Source: Streptomyces sp. MMG1533 (GTDB lineage: Bacteria; Actinomycetota; Actinomycetes; Streptomycetales; Streptomycetaceae). From it: DNA of 64,000 nucleotides. The notes beneath the pieces were generated by a model, which saw only the letters and a program-made list of their open reading frames with translations, had not been told where the DNA came from and ran no database searches. The stretch is from NCBI RefSeq assembly GCF_001279775.1, contig NZ_LGDG01000223.1:17163-81162 (forward strand), read 5' to 3'. Made by a program: the position numbers and the translations under genes. Positions 33,387-41,435 of this stretch are shown piece after piece (position 1 is the first letter of the stretch; each line of letters begins with the position of its first letter).

Positions 33387-35036
33387 TCACGCGAATCCGT
33401 GCACGCGCCCTGTGCGCTGCTTCTTCTTCTGCCGCTTCGCCCAATCCGGCGAGGCCAGCAACGCCCTGCGGGCCATATCTGCCAGCTGCATCCCGGCAAA
33501 GCCGTCGACCTTCTTCGGGGACTCACGCGACTCCTTGCCGAACGACACACCCCACTTGTTGGGGCGGCGGCGGGCGTTGCCCACATGCCGCTTCAGCATC
33601 TGGTCGCCGGTCTGCAGGATCTTCCGGTCGACGATGGCCTGCACCAGCGCCTCGGTAGCTTTCGTCAACTCCTGCTGGTGGCCGCGCATGTCGTAGCCGA
33701 TCACAGACCGGGCAGACGCCTTCACCAGCAACTCATCGCGGTACGTTTCGCCCCACTCGTCGATGTACGACTCCCACAGCTTGACGTCCGCGAAGAACGC
33801 CCGGACCTGGAACCGGCCGAACGCGTTCGCCACCAGATCCGACACCTGCTTACGGTCGACCTCCCAGCCCTTTGCCAGCGGACCATCCGGGCGCTCCCAC
33901 ATCCCAAGCGGCTGCACGAGCCGATCAGAGATGCGCATCGCAATCAACACGGTTGCGTCGTCCGACTTGCCACCGTCAAAGCCGAGCGTGATCTCGTCGC
34001 CGTCCTGGAGCCGCTCGTCCGTCAGGCACTTCGCCCACTCCCCTGGGTCCAAGAGAGCGTCCTCGGCGGCGACCGGCTGGTTAAGCCAGTACCGGCGTGA
34101 ATCCGACGGAGACGACTGGGGATCCCAGATCTCGGCAATGATGCCGTCCAGATCCATCCAGGCAGCCGCCGGCCCGTAAGCCTCCTTGAGGCCAGCCAGC
34201 AGGGCGTCACGGTCGGCAAGGTCGACGCCGTCCGTGGCCTGCCGGTGGTCGAAGAGCAGGCCCGCGGCGTCCGCGTCCCGCACCCGGCCTTCCCTGATGG
34301 CCTTGAAGTAGGTGTGTGTCGCCTCCGCCACCGAGTCCTGTCCGGGCTCGTACATCGTCGACGTCTCGAGGCACCACGGTTCGGCTTCCTTACGCTTCCG
34401 CAGGTTGCGTCGCACCGTGCCATGCATACGCCGCAGTTCGGGCAGCACATACAGGTGAGTCTCGTCGAAGACCGCAAAGGTCTCCTTGCCGCCGTCCTTC
34501 GCAGCTGACGACGCCGTCGACGGAGTGATCTCGCCCCGCTGGTGGTGCAGGATGATCCGGCTCGACGACTGCGCCGACTTGCCGATATCGATACCCGGAA
34601 AGTCGTCGCCGTGATGCTCGATCAGGTACTCGAGCATCGTTGACACGTTGTCGTAGGTGTTGCCGGACTGCCCTTCCTCCGTGGCCAGGCAGCGAATGAA
34701 CGGCGACTTCACCGGCCGCCCGACCGGTTCACCGTCCGCGTCCCAGCCGTCGAAACGGACCGGGAAGAGGGCCTCCGAGCACACCAGCATCCCGGCGATC
34801 TCAGACTTGGCGCGCCCTTTCGCCCGCGACAGGAACGCCCGCCGGTACATGCGTCGACCAGTTTCCGGGTCGATCCGGTAGGCCTTGACGATGAACGCGT
34901 AGAACTCGTCGTCCAACTCGATCGGCTCGCCCACCACGTCGCCAGGACCATGGCAGAGGAACTCTTCGATGTGCTCCACGATGTGGTGACCGAGAGAAGG
35001 GAACTCGCCGTCGTACTGGGGTCCGCGCCACGGCAT
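33387..35036 (-). CDS. Terminase large subunit
   Basis: 549 residues. ATPase half: Arg/Lys-rich Walker A-like FLSRAKGRAKSEIA (about 70-83) and Walker B FAVFDETH. Nuclease half: the first metal-binding Asp in LGFDGGKSDDATVL, then further acidic residues around DVKLWESYIDEWG. It packages DNA into proheads. The deviating Walker A is typical of related actinophage terminases. Confidence 0.93.
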   Translation of the reverse strand: MPWRGPQYDGEFPSLGHHIVEHIEEFLCHGPGDVVGEPIELDDEFYAFIVKAYRIDPETGRRMYRRAFLSRAKGRAKSEIAGMLVCSEALFPVRFDGWDADGEPVGRPVKSPFIRCLATEEGQSGNTYDNVSTMLEYLIEHHGDDFPGIDIGKSAQSSSRIILHHQRGEITPSTASSAAKDGGKETFAVFDETHLYVLPELRRMHGTVRRNLRKRKEAEPWCLETSTMYEPGQDSVAEATHTYFKAIREGRVRDADAAGLLFDHRQATDGVDLADRDALLAGLKEAYGPAAAWMDLDGIIAEIWDPQSSPSDSRRYWLNQPVAAEDALLDPGEWAKCLTDERLQDGDEITLGFDGGKSDDATVLIAMRISDRLVQPLGMWERPDGPLAKGWEVDRKQVSDLVANAFGRFQVRAFFADVKLWESYIDEWGETYRDELLVKASARSVIGYDMRGHQQELTKATEALVQAIVDRKILQTGDQMLKRHVGNARRRPNKWGVSFGKESRESPKKVDGFAGMQLADMARRALLASPDWAKRQKKKQRTGRVHGFA

Positions 35037-35044
35037 GGCACCCC

Positions 35045-35503
35045 CTACACGGCATCCTCCGACACGATCCGCAGGTTCTTCCGCCGGTCCGACGTCGACC
35101 GTGGCGTTTCAGGCTGCCCCTGCTTGTCGGCGGGAGTCTCGATCTTCAGCTTCAGGCGCATCCGGTCTTCCGGTGTCGCCCCGTATTTCGCAGCCCTCAG
35201 CCGGACTTCGGACGCAAATTCCCAACGCCCCTTGGTCCACATGACGTGGTGCAGAAGCGCCGTGTCCAAGAGGAAATCCCAGTCGGTGTCGATGAAGACC
35301 TGCGCCTGTGCCGAGCGCCGCCACGTCTCCCACCACTGCACTGTCCGCGGATGCCACGACTCCTGATCCGGCAGAACCCCCTCGGGGAGCTCCGGGCCAC
35401 GGACCTCGTCATCGCCCTCCACCCGATGAAGCTCGGCATCCCGAGCCTTCGAATCCCGGGCGCGTGAACGCGTCGCCTTCGGCGCCATCCCACGACCAGC
35501 CAT
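35045..35503 (-). CDS. Probable terminase small subunit
   Basis: 152 residues directly before the large subunit. Basic N-terminus, WHPRTVQWWETW and helices, DFLLDTALLHHVMW; the tail is Lys/Arg-rich. The pattern resembles small subunits of Streptomyces phages, but no HTH stands out. The ATG follows AGGGGG; a GTG 9 bases earlier is possible. Confidence 0.65.
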   Translation of the reverse strand: MAGRGMAPKATRSRARDSKARDAELHRVEGDDEVRGPELPEGVLPDQESWHPRTVQWWETWRRSAQAQVFIDTDWDFLLDTALLHHVMWTKGRWEFASEVRLRAAKYGATPEDRMRLKLKIETPADKQGQPETPRSTSDRRKNLRIVSEDAV

Positions 35504-35516
35504 CAGGGGCACCCCC

Positions 35517-36119
35517 TCACAGCAAGTCGTCGATCACCCGCGTCAGATCGGCCAGCTTCGACGGAGCGTCCTCGAACGGCTGCCTCGTCACGGTGATGTA
35601 GCGGCCACGGTCGTACACCTCGACCGACGAGTCCCCGCGGCGGATCCGGCGCCCCCGGCCCACCGATCCGAAGCCCCAAATGTGCAGGCCCGTCCCGGAC
35701 GGCGAAACCTCGATGTACGTCTCCGGCAGCCCGTCCACGATGCGCCGGGCCCACGGGCGCAACTCGCCGTCAAGCAGCGCATGGTCAAGGTCGATGCACA
35801 CGAGCCGATCCGCCCAGCTGAGCACGAAACCCACGCCAACACCCGCCGATGAACGGCAGACCTTGCTGTAGCTGCTCCACGTCTCCGGATCCGTCGACGA
35901 CGCAGGCCGGACCTTCGGGCCCACAACCGAGAGCGGCACCTTGCGATCGGTGTGCCGCACCCATTGCTTGCGCCGCGTCATCGCAGACGGAAGGGGATCA
36001 GCCTTGCGCCGGCCTGCACGATGGGCAGCCATGCGACAGCGGCCGGAGCAGAAACGCGCGTTGTGCGCATGCCTGGCAGCAAGGTGCTCCCGGCAGTGCT
36101 CGCAGCGCTTCGTCTTCAT
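35517..36119 (-). CDS. Small primase/polymerase (AEP)-like protein with zinc ribbon
   Basis: 200 residues. N-terminal CEHCREHL...FCSGRC zinc ribbon, then motifs of the archaeo-eukaryotic primase superfamily: VCIDLDHAL (D-x-D), VSPSGTGLHIWG (S-x-H type) and VEVYDRGRYITVT. No helicase domain is attached and the fold is minimal. It precedes the terminase genes, an unusual place for a primase; it may prime DNA or bind nucleotides in packaging control. Confidence 0.75.
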   Translation of the reverse strand: MKTKRCEHCREHLAARHAHNARFCSGRCRMAAHRAGRRKADPLPSAMTRRKQWVRHTDRKVPLSVVGPKVRPASSTDPETWSSYSKVCRSSAGVGVGFVLSWADRLVCIDLDHALLDGELRPWARRIVDGLPETYIEVSPSGTGLHIWGFGSVGRGRRIRRGDSSVEVYDRGRYITVTRQPFEDAPSKLADLTRVIDDLL

Positions 36120-36377
36120 GCCCCCATCATAGCGGAGTGCGTGACGGCAATACCTATTCTGAGCTGCGCTGATGCAGTCTCGTGACGGTCAGACGAGCTG
36201 GCCGGCCCGCACGGCCGCCGCGCACGCCCCGCACATCGCCGCAGGTCAGAGCTTGATCATCAGATCCCCAGAGTCACGCGCACCGCGGCAAGCTAACGTG
36301 CCCGATCGCCAGGATTTAGATGATCTTGGGGGTGCCCCCAGGGTGATCTTGCCGTCGTGATCTTCGAGTCGCCCCGG
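36120..36377. other. Non-coding stretch upstream of packaging genes, candidate cos/pac region
   Basis: No gene here. Contains a hairpin TGGGGG-TG-CCCCCA (36327-36340) and three TGATCTT copies (36321-36327, 36344-36350, 36358-36364). Lying between the HNH gene and the packaging operon, it is a reasonable site for packaging initiation. Confidence 0.35.
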
Positions 36378-36689
36378 TCAGTTGATCAACCCAGGGTGCG
36401 GCTCGGCCGGCCGAGCCCTGGCGGGCTTGGCGTGGGCCGCGGCCGACGCCTCGCGCCCCGTCTTCTGGTCGTGGTGCCACTGACACAGGGACCACAGGTT
36501 CTCGTCGCTGTGGTCGTCCACGCCCTGAGCGGCGCCGACCTTGTGGTCCACCTGGTTGGCTGGCTCCCCGCACGGGCCACCGGTCGAGAGCGGCCACCGG
36601 CAGCGCCACCCGTCGCGCTTCAGGATCCGGGTACGGATGCGGGCCCAGCCCTTGGGGAGCGGGGCTGCACGCCGGCCCTGGCTGGCCAT
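36378..36689 (-). CDS. HNH endonuclease
   Basis: 103 residues: WARIRTRILKRDGWRC, then NQVDHKVGAAQGVDDHSDENLWSLCQWHHD, the H-N-H metal finger. HNH enzymes next to terminase assist cos cleavage in HK97-type phages. ATG 36689 shares a base with the upstream stop. The open frame extends further 5' but overlaps other genes there. Confidence 0.85.
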   Translation of the reverse strand: MASQGRRAAPLPKGWARIRTRILKRDGWRCRWPLSTGGPCGEPANQVDHKVGAAQGVDDHSDENLWSLCQWHHDQKTGREASAAAHAKPARARPAEPHPGLIN

Positions 36690-36949
36690 CAGTTGCCCTT
36701 GGCGTGGCGCATGGCTTCCTCTCCTGGCGCGTGGCCAGGACGCGCGCCAGTCGCACGTTGGTGGAGGTTGGAGCAAAGCCCCTTCACGATTCCCGGGCCG
36801 ACGTGCTTGCTCAGCTCGGTAACGCACCGGTCGAAGTCGCCCGGAACGCCCCATTGGATCTTGGCCGCCCCTGCGCCCTCGGCCCAGTAGCGCATCAGGC
36901 GCTCAGTGGCAGAGGCATCCTTGGGGCTGGCTTCTCGTCCTGCGACCAT
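36689..36949 (-). CDS. Small phage protein upstream of HNH
   Basis: 86 residues (RYWAEGAGAAKIQWGVPGDFDRCVTELSKH..), of a type I associate with the gene before HNH endonucleases in Streptomyces phages. Function unknown. Its 5' end overlaps the 3' end of the second HNH gene by 55 bases. Confidence 0.65.
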   Translation of the reverse strand: MVAGREASPKDASATERLMRYWAEGAGAAKIQWGVPGDFDRCVTELSKHVGPGIVKGLCSNLHQRATGARPGHAPGEEAMRHAKGN

Positions 36950-37755
36950 GCGGCTTCATCTCGCTTCCATTCAGCTACGAGCTTGGCGCCCTTCGCGAGG
37001 TTGCATCCCTGGCAGGCGGGGAGGACGTTGCCAATGGCGTGCCGGCCGCCGCGGGACAAGGGGACGACGTGGTCCATGTGGAGGCCGCCCTGGTTCCCGC
37101 CGCAGTAGGCGCAGCGGTGGCGGTAGTGGCGGACGAGCTTGCGCCATTCACGGCTGTCGACGCCGACGCTGTCGGGGTTGAGCTTCTCCCATGCACGCCG
37201 CGCCGCCTTGTACTGGGCGGCGATCGCTCGCCGTAGTTCCGGGTTGGCGCGGCCCCACGCAACGGCTGCGGCGACTCGCTGCGGCCGGTAGCGGGCGTAG
37301 GAGACGCGCCTGCTGCAGAGGCGGGAGCAAAACACGGAGGTGGACTGCTTGGGCGTGAAGACGGTGCCGCAGCGTTCGCATGGGCGCGGCGTGAGATCGG
37401 CGTACACGATGGCCCGCCGTGCGCGATGCCGATTGCCGCAGTCTGGGGTGCAGTACTTCTGGTCGGTGCGCCAGGCTTTGAAGGTGGCGTCGCAGCCGAA
37501 GCAGGCGCGCTCGGGTTCGGCTTCCTTCTGCCTGGCTGCGTAGAGCCTGTTGTAGCGGAGTCCGTTGCAGGAGCGTGAGCAGCAGAGGGAGTCGCGGCGC
37601 TTCGGCGTGTAGATGGTCCCGCAGATGTCGCATGGCCGTTCGGGCAAGACGCCGAGGGGCTCGCGCTTGGGGCAGGTCTTGCAGCGCCGGGCGTTGCGGT
37701 GGAGAGCGGAGATGTCGGCGCCGCAGCGGTCGCAGGCGCGTGTAGCGTTGGTCAT
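36895..37755 (-). CDS. HNH endonuclease with multiple zinc ribbons
   Basis: 286 residues with four CxxC-type zinc-ribbon units (CDRCGAD; CDICGTIY..CCSRSC; CFGCDATF..YCTPDCG; CERCGTVF..FCSRLC) over ~150 residues, then a C-terminal HNH domain (HRCAYCGG..HMDHVVPLSRGG..NVLPACQGCN). The ribbons probably give DNA binding. Such enzymes behave as homing-type or packaging nucleases. First gene of the virion transcription unit. Confidence 0.87.
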   Translation of the reverse strand: MTNATRACDRCGADISALHRNARRCKTCPKREPLGVLPERPCDICGTIYTPKRRDSLCCSRSCNGLRYNRLYAARQKEAEPERACFGCDATFKAWRTDQKYCTPDCGNRHRARRAIVYADLTPRPCERCGTVFTPKQSTSVFCSRLCSRRVSYARYRPQRVAAAVAWGRANPELRRAIAAQYKAARRAWEKLNPDSVGVDSREWRKLVRHYRHRCAYCGGNQGGLHMDHVVPLSRGGRHAIGNVLPACQGCNLAKGAKLVAEWKRDEAAWSQDEKPAPRMPLPLSA

Positions 37756-37784
37756 GTCGGTCCTGTCGCTTCAGGGTCGGCCAC

Positions 37785-37815
37785 GCCCCGGGGATGTTCG
37801 TAGCATCCGCCGGGG
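37785..37815. terminator. Hairpin before HNH gene
   Basis: CCCCGGGGATG (37786-37796) pairs with CATCCGCCGGGG (37804-37815) around TTCGTAG. It separates the upstream small-gene operon from the virion module. Confidence 0.55.
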
Positions 37816-37817
37816 TC

Positions 37818-38033
37818 CTACTTGTTCAACGCTCCAGTCTGGTCTGCCAGTTCCTCTGGCGGGTCGATGCGTTGGATGCTCGCCCCTTGTCCGGACGGGA
37901 TGGCGAGGCAGACGCCTTCGGTGTCGGCGAGGACGGCCCAGCTGCCTTGAATGGTGAGGGTGATGTCGTCGCCTTCGATGAGGACGTCGTCGCGCTTCTG
38001 TCCGCGCGGGTGGATGACGAGGTAAGCCGGCAT
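37818..38033 (-). CDS. Small beta-rich protein
   Basis: 71 residues (MPAYLVIHPRGQKRDDVLIEG..), predicted small beta barrel. TGATG-type junction with the previous gene. No function known. Confidence 0.5.
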   Translation of the reverse strand: MPAYLVIHPRGQKRDDVLIEGDDITLTIQGSWAVLADTEGVCLAIPSGQGASIQRIDPPEELADQTGALNK

Positions 38034-38239
38034 CAGTCTCGCCTCAGCGTTTCACGGAGGACATCGCCGATTTCCAGGAGCGCCTGTACTGCGGCGATGG
38101 TGGCGGTTGCCTGCACCTTGGCAGCGTTGGCCATGACGATGTCGGTGGGGATACGGCCGGTCGGCAGTCCGTTGAGTTCGGCGGCGGCCTGGCCGAGGGT
38201 CTTCTCGGCGAGCTGCCGGTAGCTGGGTACGCCGGTCAT
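38033..38239 (-). CDS. Small helical protein
   Basis: 68 residues, nearly all helical (KVQATATIAAVQALLEIGDVLRETL). It is coupled to both neighbours by single-base overlaps. Confidence 0.5.
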   Translation of the reverse strand: MTGVPSYRQLAEKTLGQAAAELNGLPTGRIPTDIVMANAAKVQATATIAAVQALLEIGDVLRETLRRD

Positions 38240-38520
38240 CAGCCTTCCACCACCTTGCGGAAGGGCACGACGGGCGCGAGGAAGATGCCGTGCTCATCCC
38301 AGTAGTGGATCTCGCTGACCTCAGGCTGCCCGTCCTCGCGCCGCACCACGACTTCCATGGTCGCGGCCTGCTTTGGCGCGCCGTCCATCTGCATGTCGAG
38401 GATGGTCACGCCGTCGACTGGGCTGGGTCGACGTCCGGTCTCGCGGCCGTTGAGCTTGGGGCGGATCGCTTCGAAGTCGTCGAGGAGTTCGTTAGCGACG
38501 TGCAGTTCGACGGTAGCCAT
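38239..38520 (-). CDS. Hypothetical protein
   Basis: 93 residues with VTILDMQMDGAPKQAATMEVVVR and IHYWDEHGIFLAPV. A similar closing pattern is seen in the gene at 38763-39044, so both may be copies of one small family. Confidence 0.5.
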   Translation of the reverse strand: MATVELHVANELLDDFEAIRPKLNGRETGRRPSPVDGVTILDMQMDGAPKQAATMEVVVRREDGQPEVSEIHYWDEHGIFLAPVVPFRKVVEG

Positions 38521-38537
38521 GGCGCGGGCTCCTGGGT

Positions 38538-38744
38538 CTAGCCGATGAGGACGTGTTCGTGGGCTGCGATCGCAGCGAGGAGGTCGGCGACGGTCGGTGT
38601 GGCGTTCTCGTCGTACTTGGGGTCCCAGTTGCCGAGTTCGTAGCCGTGGCAGCTCGGGCAGCGCAGGGAGAGGATGGCGCTGCTGCCGTCGGTGTAGGGC
38701 TCGGCGTGGAGGGTGAAGTCCTTGGGGTCCGCCGGGTGGTTCAT
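38538..38744 (-). CDS. Small CxxC protein
   Basis: 68 residues with RCPSCHGYELGNWD, a short zinc-binding-type loop, and a C-terminal helix. Function unknown. Confidence 0.5.
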   Translation of the reverse strand: MNHPADPKDFTLHAEPYTDGSSAILSLRCPSCHGYELGNWDPKYDENATPTVADLLAAIAAHEHVLIG

Positions 38745-38762
38745 GGCGCGGGCTCCGTGAGG

Positions 38763-39044
38763 TCAGGTGATGCGGTGTCCGGCGGCGTCGTAGTAGTCGA
38801 TGCCACCGAGTTCGATGCGGTCGCCTGTGAGCGTGAAATAGGGGCTCATGGTGGTGGCTTCGGGCGGCGCGTCCGGTGCCAGCCAGGTGAGGATGACGTG
38901 TTCGCCGTCGCGCCGTCGGGATAGCTCGCGGCCGGGCAGTAGGTGCTGGTGCTTGTTGAAGTCGGCTTCCAGTTCTGAGTTGACCGCCAGCTCGACGCGC
39001 GTTTCGACCAGGGCCGCCTTGAACTTGTCGCTGACGGGTTCCAT
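38763..39044 (-). CDS. Hypothetical protein
   Basis: 93 residues (MEPVSDKFKAALVETRVEL..), ending IELGGIDYYDAAGHRIT. The C-terminal 'hydrophobic-YYD-GH' pattern recalls the neighbour at 38239. No known domain. Confidence 0.5.
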   Translation of the reverse strand: MEPVSDKFKAALVETRVELAVNSELEADFNKHQHLLPGRELSRRRDGEHVILTWLAPDAPPEATTMSPYFTLTGDRIELGGIDYYDAAGHRIT

Positions 39045-39066
39045 GGGTGCGGGCCTTCCGTGGAGA

Positions 39067-39282
39067 TCAGGTGTCGAGTCGCTCGACGGTCGCCCCGCAC
39101 ATCGGATGCTCGGGCAGCCGGTCGGCGAGGAGTCCGTCGATGCTGACGGCGATGGTGCAGATGTTGATTTCGTCGGGGTGGTGGACACAGACGAAGCCGT
39201 CGGCGAACTCGGCACCGTGCCAGATGCGGCCGTCGGTGAGACGTAGGCGGAACGGGCGCGACCAGTCGTCGGGGTCAGCCAC
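39067..39282 (-). CDS. Small beta-rich protein
   Basis: 71 residues (VADPDDWSRPFRLRLTDGRIW..) with VCVHHPDEINICT and a Cys near the C-terminus. GTG 39282 overlaps the methyltransferase stop by 8 bases. Confidence 0.5.
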   Translation of the reverse strand: MADPDDWSRPFRLRLTDGRIWHGAEFADGFVCVHHPDEINICTIAVSIDGLLADRLPEHPMCGATVERLDT

Positions 39283-39814
39283 GGTTCCACCACCAGACGC
39301 CGAGCGTCGATCCGCGAAGGCTGTCGACCTGCCCGCCGAGTCCGCCAAGCACGGCGTCCATGCCGTCGGCGTCCCATTGATGCACGTGCTCTTCGTGCGG
39401 GTTGCCGTCGACTTCGCCCTGCACGCTCTCGACGATGGGCACGGAGACGAGGATGTTCCACGCTCCGGCGGCGACGATGCGTTCGAGGAGGGCGACGGCG
39501 TCCTCGCGCGGCATGTGCTCGAGAACGTCGCCCGCGATGACGAGGTCCCGGTAGAAGAGATGGTCGGCGCTCTCGCGGACGTCTTCGACGTGGATCTCGT
39601 CGTACATCGTCCGCGTCTTCGTGGACTTGAGCTTGTACTTGGTGATGTACGGCTTGTGGATCTCTACCGCTGTCCACCACACGCCCTCGTGTACGGGCCG
39701 GAAGAGTTTGGCGTAGGTGCCTTCGCCGGGCCCGACATCGGTGACCGTGTTCGGCAGGTGGCGCTTGAACCACTCGAGGGACCAGTCCTTGCCCTCGGTG
39801 TCACTGGTGGGCAT
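39275..39814 (-). CDS. SAM-dependent methyltransferase
   Basis: 179 residues with a class I motif near the N-terminus (VTDVGPGEGTYAKLF, about 21-35), an acidic second strand (WWTAVEIHKPY), and the fourth-motif block DLVIAGDVLEHMPREDA. This form (GDVLEHM) is common among phage and natural-product methyltransferases acting on sugars or small molecules rather than on DNA. It lies beside a glycosyltransferase remnant, so it could modify a surface sugar. Confidence 0.8.
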   Translation of the reverse strand: MPTSDTEGKDWSLEWFKRHLPNTVTDVGPGEGTYAKLFRPVHEGVWWTAVEIHKPYITKYKLKSTKTRTMYDEIHVEDVRESADHLFYRDLVIAGDVLEHMPREDAVALLERIVAAGAWNILVSVPIVESVQGEVDGNPHEEHVHQWDADGMDAVLGGLGGQVDSLRGSTLGVWWWNRG

Positions 39815-39818
39815 GAGG

Positions 39819-39887
39819 TCACCTCGCGTTTTCGATGGTGTGGGGCCGGCCGCGGGTAGGGATGATGACGAGCAGGTCGTCGGCCAT
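39819..39887 (-). pseudogene. Glycosyltransferase N-terminal remnant
   Basis: A 22-codon frame, MADDLLVIIPTRGRP followed by HTIENAR and a stop. LLVIIPTRGRP is the start of family-2-like glycosyltransferases found in actinophages. The rest of the gene is missing, so this is most likely a deletion remnant fused to chance codons, immediately before the methyltransferase gene. Confidence 0.5.
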
Positions 39888-39900
39888 GGCGCGGGCCCTT

Positions 39901-40200
39901 CTAGTAGACGGTGAGTGTTCCGGCCCGGTAGACGGGCGCTTCGGTTCCGGCGGCCCAGGCCAGCCACACCCGGTACTCGCCTGCCTCCAGGGTGGTGGCG
40001 CCGCCGGATGGGCCGATGAGGATGCGGGCGTGCGGTGACGCCCACTCCCCTGTCATCCAGTCCGCCACCTCCGGGTTGCCGGTCACGCTGGCGGGCAGGA
40101 ACGCGAACTTGGGCGGAGCTGCGGCGTTCACGGTGCTGCCGGCCGCCCGCGACGTCGCGGTGACCCGGATGTATTCGGTGCTTGAGGCGGCTATCTCCAT
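39901..40200 (-). CDS. Small structural protein in fibre operon
   Basis: 99 residues with alternating strands (YIRVTATSRAAGS, ARILIGPSGGATTLEAGEYRVWLAW). Probably a virion accessory from its position after two tail-fibre genes. ATG 40200 overlaps the upstream gene by 10 bases. Confidence 0.55.
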   Translation of the reverse strand: MEIAASSTEYIRVTATSRAAGSTVNAAAPPKFAFLPASVTGNPEVADWMTGEWASPHARILIGPSGGATTLEAGEYRVWLAWAAGTEAPVYRAGTLTVY

Positions 40201-41027
40201 GGCGTGCTCACCGCCCAACCGGCCGTCGGGCGGCCGACCCGGAAGTCAACGTCGGAGTGGTCCGCGCCCGCGGTGTCGGCGGTCAGGTCGGCGTCTGCGG
40301 TGAGGGCGGCGTCTGCGTGGGCCGTGAGTGTGACTGTGGCGGTGAGGCTGTTCTGCGCGGTCAGGTCTGCGGCGGTGACGGTGATTGCTGCCGCTGCTGC
40401 GGTGAGCGTGCTGTCGGAGGTGAGCGTCGCAGCCCCGTTGTAGACGGCGCCGTCGGACAGCGTGTTGACGTTGTCGTATTCGGCGTAGTCCGTGACTCCG
40501 GCGTCGCGGTAGCAGAACAGGTCGACGGCGCAGGTGTCGACGTTGGCCGCAACCCAGGCGGGTGTGGCGAGGGTGCGCCGGTTCGTCCACGTTGAGCCGT
40601 CTGGGGATGTGTCCCAGTAGATGTTGGTGCCGTCTTCGCGGATTCGCAGCCACAGGTGTTGTACGGCGTCGTAGGTGATCTCGACGGCTGCTGCGTCGTA
40701 GTAGGAGACGTTGGATTGCATGCGCAGTTTGGCGGTGACCGCGTTGTATTTGAAGCCGAGTCCAGTGCCCGCCGTCGCCGATGTGATCATGAAGTTGGCG
40801 CCGACGTCCGTGCCCGTGCTCGCCGCGGGCCGAGTGACCAGTTTCAGGTAGATGGTGGCCCCGGCCAGGGTCCACGCCCGACCCGTCTGGAAGCCGGCGT
40901 ACTGCCCGGCTACCAGCGGCACCCGTGCCCGGCCGCCGGTCTCGGTGACCCCTCCGTAGGAGTCGCCCCAGTTGCCGGAGATCGTGTTGTCGTTGAAATT
41001 GTCGACCAGCGTGCTGAGGATCGGCAT
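40191..41027 (-). CDS. Tail-fibre protein with jelly-roll-like domain
   Basis: 278 residues. Residues ~5-195 resemble a LamG/concanavalin-type sandwich (DNFNDNTISGNWGDSYGG, YAEYDNVNT). The last ~80 form short Thr/Ala/Asp repeats (TLTSDSTLTAAAAAITV) that could fold into a beta-helix or stalk. Likely glycan binding. Confidence 0.7.
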   Translation of the reverse strand: MPILSTLVDNFNDNTISGNWGDSYGGVTETGGRARVPLVAGQYAGFQTGRAWTLAGATIYLKLVTRPAASTGTDVGANFMITSATAGTGLGFKYNAVTAKLRMQSNVSYYDAAAVEITYDAVQHLWLRIREDGTNIYWDTSPDGSTWTNRRTLATPAWVAANVDTCAVDLFCYRDAGVTDYAEYDNVNTLSDGAVYNGAATLTSDSTLTAAAAAITVTAADLTAQNSLTATVTLTAHADAALTADADLTADTAGADHSDVDFRVGRPTAGWAVSTPWR

Positions 41028-41039
41028 GCGGGCCTCCGG

Positions 41040-41432
41040 TCACGCCAGGGAGAACGACAGCGATCCTGCGACGATCTTCAGTTCGTCCCCTGCTGCGACG
41101 GTGCGCGGTGTTGTCAGCGCCCCGTACCAGAGCCGCACCGGGGTTCCGGCGTTGTCCCACACCTCCACGCCGACGACGGTCGCGGCGGGCATGCCCGTCC
41201 ACGACAGGTCGGCGCTGTTGCTGGTGGCGCCGTTGGTGGCGGCTGCGACGGTCATGTTCTTCCGGGCGTAGGAGCCGCCCGTCACTTCGGTGCCCGCTGT
41301 CGTGTCGCTGCCGTTCGCGGTCACGAGGGCCACTTTGAGGGGCGTGGTGGGCGCCGTGGTGGCGTTGCCCATCAGCCAGTCCAGGGCCCGATTTTCGGCG
41401 GTATTCGAAAGGTTGTCCGCGATCGGACTCAC
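41040..41432 (-). CDS. Phage tail fibre protein, small conserved type
   Basis: 130 residues: NRALDWLMGNATTAPTTPLKVAL, GGSYARKNMTVA and VGVEVWDNAGTPVRLWYGALT. This pattern is a well-known small tail-fibre family ('X-A-L-V-T..G-Y-R'). Lies between the SGNH fibre and the jelly-roll fibre genes. Confidence 0.75.
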   Translation of the reverse strand: MSPIADNLSNTAENRALDWLMGNATTAPTTPLKVALVTANGSDTTAGTEVTGGSYARKNMTVAAATNGATSNSADLSWTGMPAATVVGVEVWDNAGTPVRLWYGALTTPRTVAAGDELKIVAGSLSFSLA

Positions 41433-41435
41433 CTC

